64,000 nucleotides of DNA from Monosporascus cannonballus (GCA_004154925.1 QJNS01000047.1:62001-126000); one strand, 5' to 3'; counted from the stretch's first letter, positions 39,036 to 52,755 are shown. The notes: generated by a model not told the origin, from the letters alone. Made by a program: numbers and translations.

Positions 39036-41270
39036 TCATCGCAGAATCTCCCTTGCAACCTTCAAGTCCTGAATTTCCTTGTTCAGCCTATCCCGACGCT
39101 CCTTCGACCGGCGAGATTCTCCCGCCACGATACGAAGCTTCTCCGAGTCTAGGCCAAGGACTTATTGTTCCGAGAACAGCCGAAGGGGGCTCTCCGGGCC
39201 GGAAAGTAGCTTGTAGTCGACCGCCTGGCTGAAGACATTGTCGACGAACCGCTTGTAGGCTACCCTGTAATATGCTTCGAGGTCGTCGTGGATCCTTTCT
39301 TTGGCGTGTGCTGCGTTGCTCTTGTTTGTGACCGCCTGCTCAACATCACTCAGATTGGTGACTAAGGGTTTCCAGCTATCACCAGGATGTTCGCGTCGGG
39401 CCTTGGGCTTCAGCGTTTCCTTGATCCGCAACCCGTAGCCTCTCTGTTGGTTGTGGTTGAAGTAGTGGTTCAGCGTGTACGGCTTCAGCTGCCGTTCCAC
39501 ATTGACCGGCAAGGTTGCTTGTGCCATGCTACCCTCGTACTTGGCGCAGAGATTTCCTAAGATGACGGATGAGACGTTCTGGAGCACCTGGGCGTCCGCA
39601 CAGACGACCTCCAGCGCCGTCAAGATGAATCGATGGACGAGGAGGATAGTCTTGCTGAGATATTGCTTCGCCATCATTTCCTACTTCGCAGATTCTTCCC
39701 GGAAAACATTTGGAAGAATGCCAGGTCCGAGAGAGCCCAAGTCGAGGCCACGGGAGCGATGGTGAACGGCATCGATCCACTTCATGATGCCCCTACGGGG
39801 AACCTCGATAGCCCAATCCGTGACGATGATTCTGTCCAAGTTAGGGAATGTCGTGGGAGCAGGAACATCAAATACACTGAGTTGCCCACCGACATCCTCC
39901 TCCTTCTCACAAGGCACAGCAGTGGCCACTATGGGAGCTACGGCAGCTTTTTTGGCCTCGGATTCGAAGGAATACGTGCGAGCAAAATTGCCGAACTTAA
40001 TGTTGAACTGATCCGTAATATTGACCACGGCTGTGATGAGCCGTAACTCGTTCCTGGCAAATGCCGGATGTGCCGAATAGTCGGCGTTCAAGGCGGCGCG
40101 AACGAGGGCCTGGAAACTGCTTGCGATGCTAACGAGGTATTGCTGCTGCTTGCGGTCTGTCTAACGAGGCGTACCGAAATCGTTAAGATTCTTCTCGGCA
40201 TTTGCCAGTTTCCCGCTCGTCTCGGTACGAAGCTTAGGGAACTTACGATCCATAATTTCACCCAATAGAACTTCTAGACGCTTTCGTAGGGCGGATATAC
40301 CGATACGATCTTCGGGAAGGTTGCTCCAAGGATGCTCCAGGAACATGGCCTCACGCTTTCGCAGACCGGCCAAGGCATCGTCCTCTTCGCCGTAGTCGTC
40401 CCCGCCACGGTTTGTGACCACATGGTAACCAAGCTTGAGGGGCCTCCGATTGCCTTCTACTAAGTTTATTACGGCAGATTTCGCAGTCTGTTCTTACAAC
40501 AGATCGGCCTTAGTCAAGATCCCGAGGGTCCGGTCTCCGGCCGGGTCAACCTCCTCTGTAAGAGTTAGGATTTCCTGGGTGGCGACGTCGACGTTGCTAA
40601 AGAGGACAGCAAGGATAATTATCCTGCTGTCTTTGATGTACTTCTTGACCATATCCTTGACAAGTTCTTTGTCTTTATTGGTGGTAATACCTTCGGTGGT
40701 AGTGCGGAAGATCCCGGGTACGTCGATGATAGTCAGGTAATTTTCGTTCGGACCGCATTTTTCGATCTTCAGCACATCCTTAAAAAAGGTATTTTCGCCA
40801 ACCGAATTAATAATCGTTCTGATATTTATAAAAGCGTTAACCTTATACGAGGGTTAGATTTAAGGCTTAATTTTACTAGGGTTGAAATATTACCTTTGTC
40901 AAGATATTAAGAAACTTTATTCGGAGTTGTGCAGCCGTTTGTACGTGCTTGCGGTACAAGTCGAGTTTTTTCTTGTGTTCGTGCGAGGCATTTTGACCAG
41001 GAATGATGTTAATGTCGATTCTTTGGTGTGCCTCGCGACGATGGGTGATCTGGGTGGCGTATCGAGTGCAAAGTTCCTGGCCGCGAGGAAAGGGGATCCC
41101 CGACAAGCTCTCGAGCAAAGATGACTTCCCTGAATTCTGATCTCCCACTGCCACGAGCTGTGGGAGAGGTAGATAGGCACCAGTATTTCTCTCGCGGAGT
41201 TGATCGATCTTCTTGAGCCTACCCGGGTTCGTCAAGAGGGGAATGGCTGGTCACCGGGCTCCGGAGACAT
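39036..41270 (-). pseudogene. dynamin-like GTPase pseudogene with RIP-like nonsense codons
   Basis: Dynamin superfamily large GTPase, which would remodel membranes. From the ATG at 41270 the frame is lost after 12 codons (one base missing near 41235), then reads on: P-loop GDQNSGKSS with LPQLVAVG before it, switch region CTRYAT, a 52-nt intron (40842-40893, phase 0), GENTF and DVLKIEKCGP, switch II DVPG, then GILTKADLL. After the G domain come the middle region (GYHVVTNRGGDD, FLEHPWSNLP) and a GED-like C-terminus (RIVAGES, then KEIQDLKVARE, stop at 39036). The order is complete, but four in-frame stops interrupt it (near 40490, 40167, 39680 and 39162). All four fit CAA, CAG or TGG changed to TAA/TAG. 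About 700 residues if intact. Confidence 0.8.
40842..40893 (-). other. intron in the dynamin-like pseudogene
   Basis: Donor GTAATA, branch-like CTAAC and acceptor ATAAG on the minus strand. 52 nt, phase 0. Joining gives LTK then VNAFINIRT, in line with the family sequence. Confidence 0.55.
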
Positions 41271-41738
41271 TGCAACGAATGGACGATGCGGAGTGGGAGG
41301 TTCTAGTACGAGTTCAAAGAAGAGGCAAAGAAGGGGTTTGGGTCAAACAAGGTACCTGTTGAGGGGAGGTTGCAGCCGGGCTTGGATATCATATATGGCC
41401 CGTCTGAATATGCGATCAGCGCCCGCCTTGGTTGGGTTGAGTTTGGGGTGAGGTTGGGTCGGGCTGGGTTAAATTGGGTTGTTGGTACTTTGCAGTGATC
41501 CGACGTTGACCCCGCACACAAATACAGTGCTTCTGAATTCACGTGAGATGTTCTGAAGCTTAGGCAGGTCTTAAACCTAGCTTCTAATTGTTGGGCGTGA
41601 AGTTTTCCGCCTGCCTTCGACCCAATAACAAGCTGTATAGGGTCTATATCGGGTCCAAAGGATCCCCGTCTGGTCGCGAGAATAAAACAGTGTTCCCTTA
41701 TGGGACTACAAAATATCTGTCATTTACATGGAGATATA
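41271..41738. other. intergenic between two minus-strand pseudogenes
   Basis: Contains short direct repeats in 41430-41485 (GGGTTG and GGGCTGGGTT patterns) and no motif-bearing ORF. Confidence 0.4.
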
Positions 41739-43567
41739 CTAGTCTGTACTGTATTTTACATTGTCATTCTTCCTGTTTTTCAACTGTGTCGAGTAGTGTA
41801 CCTAAAGCGATCCAAGACTGCGGCGTGGAAAGACCTCTGCGAACTTCCTGTGGATGACGTTCCGTGAAACTCCCCGTTCCTCCTTCAGCTTGATTAGTAA
41901 ATCATTCTTTTCGCGAGTGAATTTACCTTGCCTAGTAGATGCGGCTCGCTTGGCTTGCTGATACTTTGCTGGCTGATGGCGGTGTCCAGACTCCGCATTC
42001 AGGTCCCATATGAATTGCAGCTGGAATGTCGCCTTGCCATCTAGCATCACGCGCTTCAATGATGCGTCGTGCAACGGCCACTCCGTGAAACTAGCGGACA
42101 AGCCCTCCAGAAGAGGTCCGTCCTCAGATGAGATGTGTGACAACGGCGGGCTTGTGATGCCACAAGCTCCAAATTCATGACCACGACGACCGCCGGTATT
42201 AGTCTGCGGCCAGACACGATGCTCCTCATCCTCACGATACCGGTGGGCCTTCCTATTTTCAGCTCGCGAGTTCCGCCGCCGTTTTGAGGTAGGCCCATGA
42301 GTACTAGCACCTTTATTATTGCCGACTTGGGTGCCTCCGACATGTTCAGGGGCGTAATCGTCGTCGCTTCCGCATGAACCCTCAGAAGAAGAGTCCGAGA
42401 AAGAGTCATACTCGCTGTGGGACGCGGCGATTGTACGACCGAAGCGACGAGGTGAGGAACGGGAAGAATCGCTTCGCACCTCGGCCTGGGTCACAGCTGT
42501 GGTGCGCAGGCGAGCACTACGCCGTTGGATATGTTCTTGAAACGAGGACCGGGCTCGTTTGAGACTCGAGGAAGAAGCGAGCTGTTACTCCTCCGTGAAG
42601 AGGGCCGCTCCCGGCTCCGCGATGATCGCCTAATGGAGTCCAGTGGCGTCTCTGGAGAGTGTCCAGGGTCAGGGGCAGATGGGCTGCACACACTCCCAGG
42701 GACGATTTTTGGGCTTGGCGTTGGCTCATTTGGATCCGATGGGATCGACTCCGAGGACTGCGATACGGGCGAGTGATTAACTATACCGGGCGTGACTCCG
42801 CCTTCTCTGGTTGAGACCGTAGGATGTGAATACTCGGTAGCGCCGTCAAGCGTTTGGTCGACGCCATCCATGGCAGGAGACGATTGCATTAGGCCTTGGT
42901 CACCGATGTCCGAGGGTTCAGGCATCAGCTCTTCATTTTGAGGCGAGTCGTCTGAAGAAGTCGGTTGCTGAGCGTCCTTGTAGGTTGTGCAGAATTCGAA
43001 CCCTGTCATGGGGGACCTCGCGCCCGTAGCTATTTCAGCCAACTGGTTGACGTTGGGATCAGATGCGCAGCGACCGACTGCAGAAGGCGAAGAGGGAAAT
43101 GCAGGAGAGCACCATGGTTCAGGAGAAGCTTTGTCGACGCTCGAGGGGACGGTCCGATCGGGTGACGCCGGAGGTCTGCTTGCCCAGTTTCGCTCACCAC
43201 TATCAAGCTCAGAGGCACATGTGCCGCCTGCTTCAGCGCATGTGCCCAATGCAGTGTCTGACTCATCGTTGTCGTCGCTGCTTTCGATGTCGCTATCCGT
43301 ATCCTCAGGTATTTCAATCGCATCATTCTGGGTATTCCCACTGGCATGATATCCAAGCTGCGCATCGTTGCTGTGGACGTCGCTATCCTCGGTTCTCGCC
43401 GTTTTAGGAGTATCTCCGTCAGCAGAGATGCAAGCCGCCCACCCGCAGTGATGGTCAGTTTCTGGGGATATCTCCAGTCGGACCAACCGGTCTCGTTTGA
43501 CTTGGAGGCTGGGGGGAGAGATCTGGTTGCAGGTGGTTGGTAAAATTAAATGCTGTCCATCCTAGCT
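41739..43567 (-). pseudogene. Myb-like-domain fungal protein, frameshifted with a C-terminal stop
   Basis: Large, acidic, Ser/Pro-rich, probably nuclear protein read in two frames. The first (43567 down to 42491) includes SPPSLQVKRDRLVRLEIS and a region rich in Asp, Ser and Pro. The second (42494 down to 41804) includes basic KRRRNSRAENRK and ends in a Myb/SANT-like helix set, FTREKNDLLIKLKEERG, followed by FPRRSLGSL. The frames differ by one base near 42490, with no plausible intron. The terminal TAG (41802-41804) falls where relatives have Gln: reading on gives VHYSTQLKNRK and a second stop at 41739. That is the usual 'GSLQVHYSTKLK' ending of a fungal Myb-like family, so CAG became TAG. No in-frame ATG remains at the N-terminus, although one lies one base out of frame near 43560. 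Confidence 0.65.
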
Positions 43568-44928
43568 GTCTCGTGGGGCAGCCGAAGCACTACAGGAGCT
43601 TATAAAGAGGAAATTCGGAACGGAGCAAGTTGAGGTTAAAGGATGCAATTTATAGGCGATCCCGGACGCGTATGGCCAGGAGTGTGCTGTAAACTCATTA
43701 ATGGGCGGCCGCCTAAGTCGACGACCTCATGTCTCTGAATGCCTCTCGGAATTCCACGAGTCCGCGACCAGCACCCGCACGCCATGGCGCCGTTCTTTGT
43801 TCTTTCTTCTCGTATTAGGACCAATGGCGGGCCTACACGAAATAAGTATCGAATCCATACCGACCGTCGTACAATCGCGTGGATAGGAATCATACGACTC
43901 TCGGGCTCGCCGCGCCATGCTGCAAGGATCTCGCGGTCGAACGCCTTCTGCGACAGAGATACGACGCGTGCCCGTGCTTGCAGCTTAGCCTGCTTTGAAA
44001 CTGCCCTTCCTCTTTCGGACAGATGGATCCGGTAACCAGTGACGTATCTGGAAGCTCAATACGACAAGGTGTTCCATGTTTACCTAAGCACTGCCTCGGA
44101 CATCGTCCGTGTCACACGGCTAAAGGATGCATCGTATTCGGCCCTTCATCCTGGCCTACCAAGTCACCAGGGCGTCATAGGAGCGGTGGCATCGATCCGC
44201 ATGATCCCCCTTTTCTGGCCTGGTGGACTAGCAAAGCGGAATGCCTGCAGCGGCCAAACCGGAAACAGGCTATCCGAAGTAACAGGAGGCAGGCGAGGCG
44301 TAGCACAAGGCATACTAGGAGGCGCAATTAAGGGATTTATTCGAAAAGGCAAGGATTGTCGAGAGATGCGGTAAAGGGCGGTGGCACGAGTTGGGCGGTG
44401 GCACGAGCTGGTTAACTGGTGGGCGAAATGTTCATGGAAACGTTACGCAAAATATGCCCTGGATACTGCAATGCCCTCTTGTCGGTATGGGGGCTAGGAG
44501 GATCATCAGTGTAAGTTTTCTGCAGTCAAAGACGAACTCTGGAACGCTTCAGGGAGAACGAACCGGGAGGGGCAAGCGAAGGAGCAAGCGACGGCTTCAG
44601 ACGGTCGGTCCGGGTGTAGACCAAGGCAGCAGCGTAATTGCAGGAAATTGTAAGGTTGGCATGTACCAGAATACAGAACAATCAGGCCAGCGGGCGTTAG
44701 AAAGGACCACAACAGGAAATGAAGGATAGGCGAAGTGAAAGTGAGGAGAAAAGTAAAGTGCACACGAGACGAGGTCGGATGGGATAGACGTCGTACTTAT
44801 GCAGAGAGGTACGAGGCCCGTGCGCGGGCGGTGATGCTGACAGGGCGGACATGGCGCGATGCCCGATTCGGAGTGCCGCCATTCCCGGAGGGGCAGGCAG
44901 CGACTTCGCGTTTACGAATAAAATAATT
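43568..44928. other. no supported gene; possible old retrotransposon scrap
   Basis: Plus-strand codons at 44039-44374 include YDKVFHVYLSTASDIVRVTRLKD, vaguely like the segment after the integrase in Ty1/copia polyproteins, but too short to call. A 17-bp direct duplication (GGGCGGTGGCACGAG plus TT) lies at 44377-44410. The island ends abruptly at about 44928, where AT-rich element C begins. Confidence 0.35.
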
Positions 44929-46573
44929 TTATTAAAAAAGTATATATTGCTGAATTAATTTATAATATTGATTTTTATGAAAATATTAAAATAACTTTAA
45001 TAAATGCCAAATTTGGTTTTTGGCCCAATATTTATAACAATATATAGGACGAACCTATTAGTATTAAAATAATGCTTACGTTAAAACAATTTAAATAATT
45101 ACATAAATAAAGAAACGTAAAATTAAAGTTCTTACATAACCAAATAAGTAAATATTATAAATAAAAAGGATTAAAGCATCAACGTTCGAAAAAGAAAAAA
45201 AATAATTTATTATATTATAATAACTATTTAAAGTAAAAAAAAATTTTCGATTTTAAATATATCGATTTATATAAAATTATTAAGAAAGTTTTACAAAATA
45301 ATTACGAGTTAAAATTTTTTCAGAAATTTAAATTCTATGTCAGTTTTAATATTTTCTTATTTAAATTAAGAACAGATATTATTATATTTTAAACGAAATA
45401 AAATAATACAAAAATAAAATATAAAACCCGTATACGAAGTAAAGAAAATCCTTAACATACGAAAAAACGGTTTTAGTTAATATCTGGTTAAATAAAAAAA
45501 GCGCCTCGGATTTCAAAAATACCTAAAAGCCCGCGAAAACTTGTATAAATACCTAATACCCATTAAAAAGCCTTTATTAACGACGCCGAAATTCCCGATA
45601 ATGATTTCTTAAATAAAATCCTTAAGAATAAATTAATTAAGGAGGTTAATAAATAGCGTAATTATAATAAATTCAGCTTTTATATACTTTTTATCCTTTA
45701 GTTCGTCTATTAATTAAAGCTCGCAGCTAATAATTTTAACTTTTGTTTTATAAAATCTTTTTTTAGCGCTGTAAACGAAAAACACGACTGATAATCTCGT
45801 TAATATTTCGCTATTTACGCGCTAAGTCCTTTTTTATTTTTTATTAAAGCTGTAAAAAACTTTCTGCAGTAACGGTTTTCTTCCGGTTTAAACGATTTTT
45901 TTTTCAATACGACGTAAAATATCAATCGAAACGCCAAATTTATTAAAACAATGACGGTTCTTAATATATTCGTTATAATGACCGATTCTTTTACCAATTT
46001 AATATTTGATATTATTTTCGAAATACGACATGTACAGCATCATTTTAAAACTAAATTTAATAATATAAGCAATACGAAATTCTAAGTTTTTTTTAATTAA
46101 AACAATTGCGAAATGTGCAGTTAGCAATATAATTTACTATAATAAGATAAAACATATTAGAAATAAATTTTTAAAGCCAAAAATCCTAAGAAAAAGCAAA
46201 TCGTATTACGACCCAAAGCCAAAACTAGTCGTAAGAAACGATCGAATTTATATAAACTGGTTACGTTATTTAAATCTCTTTTTATATAAAAATCCAAATA
46301 AATCTATACAGAATTAATCGCATCTAAAAAAAATTAAATTTGCAATAATTTTAAAATTTAACAAAAGTTTATTTAATTTATGTAAAATATATACGTTCGT
46401 TATTTTTAAACTTTAGATAATAATAGTTTAGAATATAATTTCGTTATTTAAAATGCCTTTAATATTACGAAACGTAATTAAGATATCTTATTACTTAGAT
46501 TTTTACGATACTTTTGCTAACATAAACCCGTACGACTTAGGTTTAATAATTGGTTAAACCCCTAGCCGTCACA
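44929..46573 (+). mobile_element. element C: 5'-truncated chromovirus 3' end
   Basis: Contains the end of pol with a chromodomain near 45431-45595 (YEVKKILNIRKNGFS, then YLVK), an antisense ORF region (45815-45997, minus) and a right LTR (46204-46573). The left side is cut abruptly at GC-balanced DNA. It belongs with A and D by LTR 3' half. The missing 5' part is not in this window. Confidence 0.7.
46204..46573 (+). repeat. LTR of element C (370 bp)
   Basis: Starts TATTACGACCC and ends GCCGTCACA. Its 3' 130 bp match the LTR ends of D and A. Its 5' start matches fragment F at 57308. Confidence 0.65.
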
Positions 46574-46636
46574 CTTTAAAGGGGGCTTTAGGAATTTTCG
46601 AAAGTTAGCTCCGAGAAAAGTGGGTTTACTCCTGTT

Positions 46637-47043
46637 TATTATAACCTAACGGTCTTGGCTTCTTTTCAGACGGTCGGAACCACGAAAAAGGTCAGTTCCG
46701 ATCTAAGCCAAGACGTCACGTAATTAGCTCAAAGGTCTCAAGGCGCCAAGCACCTTAAGCCCCTTAAGCCAGCAGGAAAGCTCAAAGGGCTTAACGGGCT
46801 TAAGGGTTTAAGCCGTTTAAGCACTTAAAGCAAAAATAAGGATATATATATTTATTATTCCCATAATTTAGATAATTTTAGCTTATAACATTTATTAATA
46901 TTAATTATTGGTAATAAGGCATTTCCGGTATTAAAAGATGTAATACGTTATTATATTTATTGCTTAAATTCGTATAATATTCTTATTAATATAAATTCGT
47001 ACGATTAAGGTTTAATAATGAGTTAAATCGTTTAGCCGTTATA
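46637..47043 (+). repeat. LTR of D, left copy (407 bp)
   Basis: Starts TATTATAACCTAACGG and ends GCCGTTATA, the RIP version of GCCGTCACA. More heavily mutated in its 3' half than the right copy. Confidence 0.85.
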
Positions 47044-50012
47044 CGTTACAAATTTTTGTTCAGTAATACCGTTAGATTTTAAGCAATATTTAATACTGTT
47101 AAAATATTAACTAACGCTTAAAAAACCCTTATTTAATAGCTTTAAGCTCGAATTTGGAAATTAAAGAAAAAGGTTTAACAATTTAAGGTTACGTTATTTA
47201 TCTAATTTTTTTTCGTTCGCATAAAGCCGAAAAAACCAGAATTTTACAATAAAAAAAGTAACCTTTAAACTTTGCTAATTTAAGTACGAATTTATTTTCG
47301 TTTTTTAAATCTTAATAACCTTACGGATATAGCCTTAGTAATAAAAGTATGCTTAATAAGGAATACGGTTAATTAATTTAAACTTATTATGAAAAATTTT
47401 CTGGAAATAAGAAAAATAAATAAAAAGGATTTTATTAACGAGATTTTTTTACTTTATACTAATTTCGAAAATAAAATGCGTAATAATTTTGGTAATCCGG
47501 ATAAAAAATGATTTACAGCTTAATAATTTTTATAATTCCGACAAAAAGAATTTATATTTAAATATGCCGTAATTTTTAAAAGTTTTACAGTTAAGGCCGG
47601 ATAGGGAAATAATAAAGTTAATATTTTTATCGATATATTTTGCAAAATATTAAAAGATAATATAAAAAATAAAATTATTCGGATTAAATAATTAATTACT
47701 TTAAATTAATATATTGCAAAAATAATTAAGATTAATAATTAACAATTTGAAAAACGATAAAAAAAGGATAATATGCTTTACGTTCGGAATATAATAAGTT
47801 TAATTAAGGAAAAAAACGAAACGCACCTTTTATTTCTTACGGAACGGCGCTAGGACTTATGGAATTCGGCGTTATTTACAAATAAGATTAAAGCCAGATT
47901 AAATATTTTAATTATGGCAAAATAGAACATAAAGTTTATAAATGCAAAAAGCTCAAAAAGTTATAATAAAATAATTGGACCTTTATATCGGAAAAATAAT
48001 TTAAAAATAATTAAGGAAACGATAACCAAATTATTAATATAATTTAAGGCAAAGACGTATTAAGACTTAAGTAAAATGTCTAATAAGGATTATTACTATA
48101 AGAAATTTGATAAAAAATATAAAAAGCCAAAAAGCTAGCTTAATCAATATTACGAATATAATAAAAATATTATAAGAATAATTACGCGAATATCGGAATT
48201 GGACAAAAGAAATTTATCCCGGAACGCTTAAGTAATACGGCAAAATATATGCTATATATTGTCGACGACGAGAATATCGCGATTACGAAAAATAAAAATA
48301 ATATATTTATAAAAAAATTACCTATATATACTATAAAAGATTCGATTTTCTAAATCGTACCGGAAATAATAAGAACGATAAATAATAATATTAATAATTT
48401 CGAACTATAGCCCCAAAAAAATATTTAACAACTAGCCGAAATAAAAGATTAGCCTAAAAGAAAATAATACCCGTAAAAAAACCCTTTTTATAATGATAAA
48501 TAATATAATTATTAAACGGAAAAAGAATTAATCCAGCGTACGGTAAAAAAATATTATTAAAAAGTTATTATGGATTTTTATTTTTAATAAATATTTATTA
48601 TAAATCCTTAAAAAAATATTTTATTAGAAAAATACGTTAATTTACAAAAAAAACTTTAAAACGATAATTAAAATAATGTATAATAAAATATAATTGCAAA
48701 TATAAAAAAACAATTTATATAATAACAAAAAAAATTATAAAAAATTTAAAAATAATTAATATAGTTCGAAAACATAATACGCCGGCAATAACGATAAATA
48801 TAATAGCTTAATACGTTAAACGAAAAAAATATAAATAAGGTTTAACAAATTCGAACAAAAATTAAAAAAAAAGGTTACTTATAAGAAAGTTGCAAAATAA
48901 CGAAACTTAAAAACATTAAAGGAAATTTCCAAAAAAAGTTTTAAACGCGGTAATAAAAAACGTTAATAACTTTATTATTTTAAATATACGAATCGGAACG
49001 TATTAATATATCGTAATGGTAAATTACGGAGCTCTAAGCGAAAATTATATTATATTAAATATGGTTAATAAATTTAAATTACCATGAAAATATAAGTTAA
49101 AATTTTATATAATAACGAATACCAAAAGTTAGGAATTCGTTTACGATAACGGAAAAATTATACGCAAAATTAATTACTTCGAGATTTTTATTAAAAAATA
49201 ATATTAAACAGTTAATTTCGATATCGTTTTATTTGAAAATTACGATATGATTTTAAAATTACCATAAATAAGATAATACGGAATTTTAATTAATGGCGGA
49301 ATTGGCCAAATAAAATTTATTTTATTTTTTATTAATAAAGGAAAAGAAAAAAATTAAAAATTTAATATTTGATCGATAATAATAACAAATATAAAGATAA
49401 AAATACGATAAATACCTTATTATTTAAAGAAACAAAATATAAAGAAAAACGAATATTAAAAAAAGATATAACGTATCGTTATTATTATTAAAACGAAATT
49501 AAAATAATTAAGTAACGATTTAAAATAATAAAAATAATAATTTAAGAAATTAGAAAATCTAATTAATATATTATTATAATATTATAAATACAAATAGCTT
49601 TTTAAGAAAAAGCTTAATACGAAATTATTAAAATATAACGAATAAAATTATAAAATAATTTTTAAAAAAGGATTTTCGATAAGTTTTACTTTATTTATAA
49701 TTTAAACGGAAATAAATTACGTACTTTCAAAAAATACCTAGAAGATCGATTACAGAAAAAATGGGTTTAACTTTTAGAATTATTAGCAAAATACCTTATA
49801 TTTTTCGTACTTAAAAAAAGGGGAAATTGTAACTTATGATTAATTACCGATAATTAAACGACGTTATTATTAAAGATTAAATATTATTATCATTAATTAC
49901 GGAAATAAAAAACCGATTTTACGAAATTAAATAGTTTATAATATTTGATTTTAAAGATCAATATAACCTTATTAAAATTAAAAAAAGATACGAATAAAAA
50001 ATAATTTTAGGA

Positions 50013-50165
50013 CGAAATACGGATTATTTAAGTATTTAATTATATTAATAAGATTTACGAACGTACCAGTGATTTTCCAACAAATAGTTAATTATATATT
50101 ACGAAAATACCTCGATATTTTCGTTATTTGTTATTTCGATAACATTTTTATTTTTTAAAAACGGA
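50013..50165 (+). pseudogene. reverse transcriptase remnant of D
   Basis: Readable RT block KTKYGLFKYLIILIRFTNVP followed by NYILRKYLDIFVICYFDN. The catalytic YLDD reads YFDN, with one change consistent with G-to-A. Confidence 0.7.
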
Positions 50166-52386
50166 AAAAGCATACGTAAAATACGTTTATAAGATTTTTT
50201 AAGCTTTATAAAACGTAAGATTATTTATTAACGCAAAAAGAAAATTAATTCCATATATAAAAAATAAAATATTTGGAATATATTATTACTCCAGAATATA
50301 TTAAAATAAACTTTAAGAAAATCGCTGTAATTACAAAATAACAGATATTAACGACGGTTAAGGAAGTACAAGTATTCCTTAAATTCGCTAATTATTATAA
50401 GAAATTTATTTAAAACTTTAATAAAATAATTATATCTTTAATAAATTTTACGAAAAGTTTTTTTTAAATAAACGCCAAATACGAAAAAGGTATTTTAAGA
50501 TATTAAAAATATAATTATTAGCGAATTAATACTAATTATATATAATTTAAATTATTTCGTTAAATTAAAAGCCGATATTTCGAATTATGCGTTAGGTGTA
50601 ATAATCGGATAACGAAATAATTAAGGCAAATTATATCTTATTATATTTTTTTTATACAAATTAAAAAAAGCCGCATTTAATTACGGTATTTTAAATAAAG
50701 AATTTATGGCCATTATTATGGTATTTTAAAAATTAAAGCATTTTTTAAAGGGAAATTTGTATTAAATCAAAGTTTATACGGATTATTAAAACCTTACCCG
50801 ATTTAATACAACTAAGGAATTTATAAAATGATATTTAAAATATGTAAAAGAATTAACGAACTTCGATTTCGTTATTATTTATAAAAAAAGATTAAAAACC
50901 GGCAAAATAAATATTTTAAGCAAATAATTAAACCTTAAAAAAATTGGTTAAAATTAGCTATATAATTTTTAATATTATTATAGAAAAATATTTATACTTA
51001 TAACCAATTACGATAATTCGGATAATATTTTCCGATATACATTAGAAGATTTAATAATATAATAATAATTTTTTACAAAAACGAAAAACGAATAAAATAT
51101 AAGTTTTTAAAAAATATTAAAAAGATTTAATACGAAAAATATATAAATATTAATTATATAGATATTCAGAGATTTACAGAATTTTAAAACGATTTTAACG
51201 TATATATTCTTTTCTTAAAATAAAATTAATAATATAAAAATTTATACGGTAATATAATGTTTACGTTAAAATAAAGGTTTAATAACATAAACTATACTGA
51301 AAATTATAATTATTATTAGTCGTAAAATAATTATAATATTTAGTTATATTCGATTTTAATATTAAATTTTTTATATTAGAAAATCTAATTACGGAAATAT
51401 ATTACGATAGCATTTTCGTAATCGTCAACCGATTTACGAAATTTTCTTATTTTTTATTAAATTATAAGGATATAAATGCCGAACAATTAATACATATTTT
51501 TTTAAACATATTTTTAATATATACGGATTGTTAATAAAAATTATATCAAATAAAGAATTAATATTCGTATATAAGATTTAATAAGGCTTAATAATATAAA
51601 TCGGCTTAAATTATAAATTATTTAACGTATTTAAACCTTAAATAAATAAATAAATAAAACGAACAAATTAAGTTTAAAAATTTATTTACGATATTATATT
51701 AATTATAAATAAAATAATTAGGTTAAAATTTTATTAATCGTATAATTCATTTATAATATTAATTATTACGAAAATATTAAAATAATACTTACGAACGCAA
51801 ATTTTGGTTTTATTTCGAAATGTATAAAAAAATACGTAATGATAATTTAATTAATATTAAAATAATTTTGACGTTAAAATAATCACGATACCTATATTAG
51901 GAAATAAAAATAAAACTAAAATTCGTACGGAATTAAATAAATAGATATTATAATTAATAAAAATTAAAAAAATTAATTTTAGAAAAAAGGAAAATGGTTT
52001 TTCTCGTTACAAAAAATATTTAAATAAAAAAACCTAGCATAATATTAGATTTTAAATATATTGGTCTATATAAAATCGCCAGAAAAATCTCAGAAAATAA
52101 TTATTAATTAAACTTTTTACCAAAAGTAAAATTGTATTTAATTTTTTAAATTTTTTTATTCGAATTAATAATAAATATTATTAAAATATATATGGTATAA
52201 AACGATATAAAAATAAAAAACGAATAAATATACGAAATAAAGAAAATTTTCGATATACGAAAATAAAACGGATTTACTTAGTATCTAATTAAATAAAAAA
52301 AGTACCTAAATTCTAAAAATATCTGAAAACCCGCCAAAAATTTTATTAATACCTAACGCCTATTAAAGAATTTTTACTAATAATAA

Positions 52387-52755
52387 CGGGCACGTCTCAG
52401 TTAACGGCCGACCAGTTAATAGCCGGAATATTAGGCCAGTTGGCCGCGGCCTGCGTTAATATAGTAGTTATGACGGCGGCCTTTAATTATTTTTATTTTT
52501 TTTCTAAGCGTTCAAATTTCTTCATAACTTCCGTACCTTAAATACCGTAACGAAATATTTCTATATTACGATAACAAAGCAACCGCTTTTATTTTTGCAA
52601 ACGGTCCAGCTTGTTAGCGGTAACGCGCAATATTTTACGAATTTATTCCTTTTTACGTTTTAAACGGTTTTCCTCGTTAAAAAGTTTTTGGTACTCGGTT
52701 TCCGAAAGACCAAAAACGTTATAAGGACCCTTATAATAAATATATCGCGCATATT
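52387..52755 (-). pseudogene. antisense coiled-coil ORF of element D
   Basis: Minus-strand frame opposite to pol, lying between the chromodomain and the 3' LTR. It reads through about 120 codons with a few TAA/TAG/TGA stops: GPYNVFGLSETEYQKLFNEE, then RLKRKKE, then ANKLDRLQK, then EVMKKFERLEKK, then NIPAINWSAVN. Predicted coiled coil with an aromatic/acidic tail. It aligns with the antisense ORF of E (KLRRLR, LELDQLEK, FNWNAVGLDL). Most stops fit CAA/CAG to TAA/TAG. This stretch is less AT-biased than the sense pol around it. Confidence 0.55.

Noticed and set aside
42525..43407. Several plus-strand ORFs of 80-120 codons in this region
   Set aside because: They lie opposite the Ser/Pro-rich Myb-like pseudogene, whose GC-rich codons leave the other strand open by chance.
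44039..44374. Possible Ty1/copia polyprotein fragment
   Set aside because: One short stretch (VFHVYLSTASDIVRVTRLKD) is suggestive, but nothing around it confirms pol domains.
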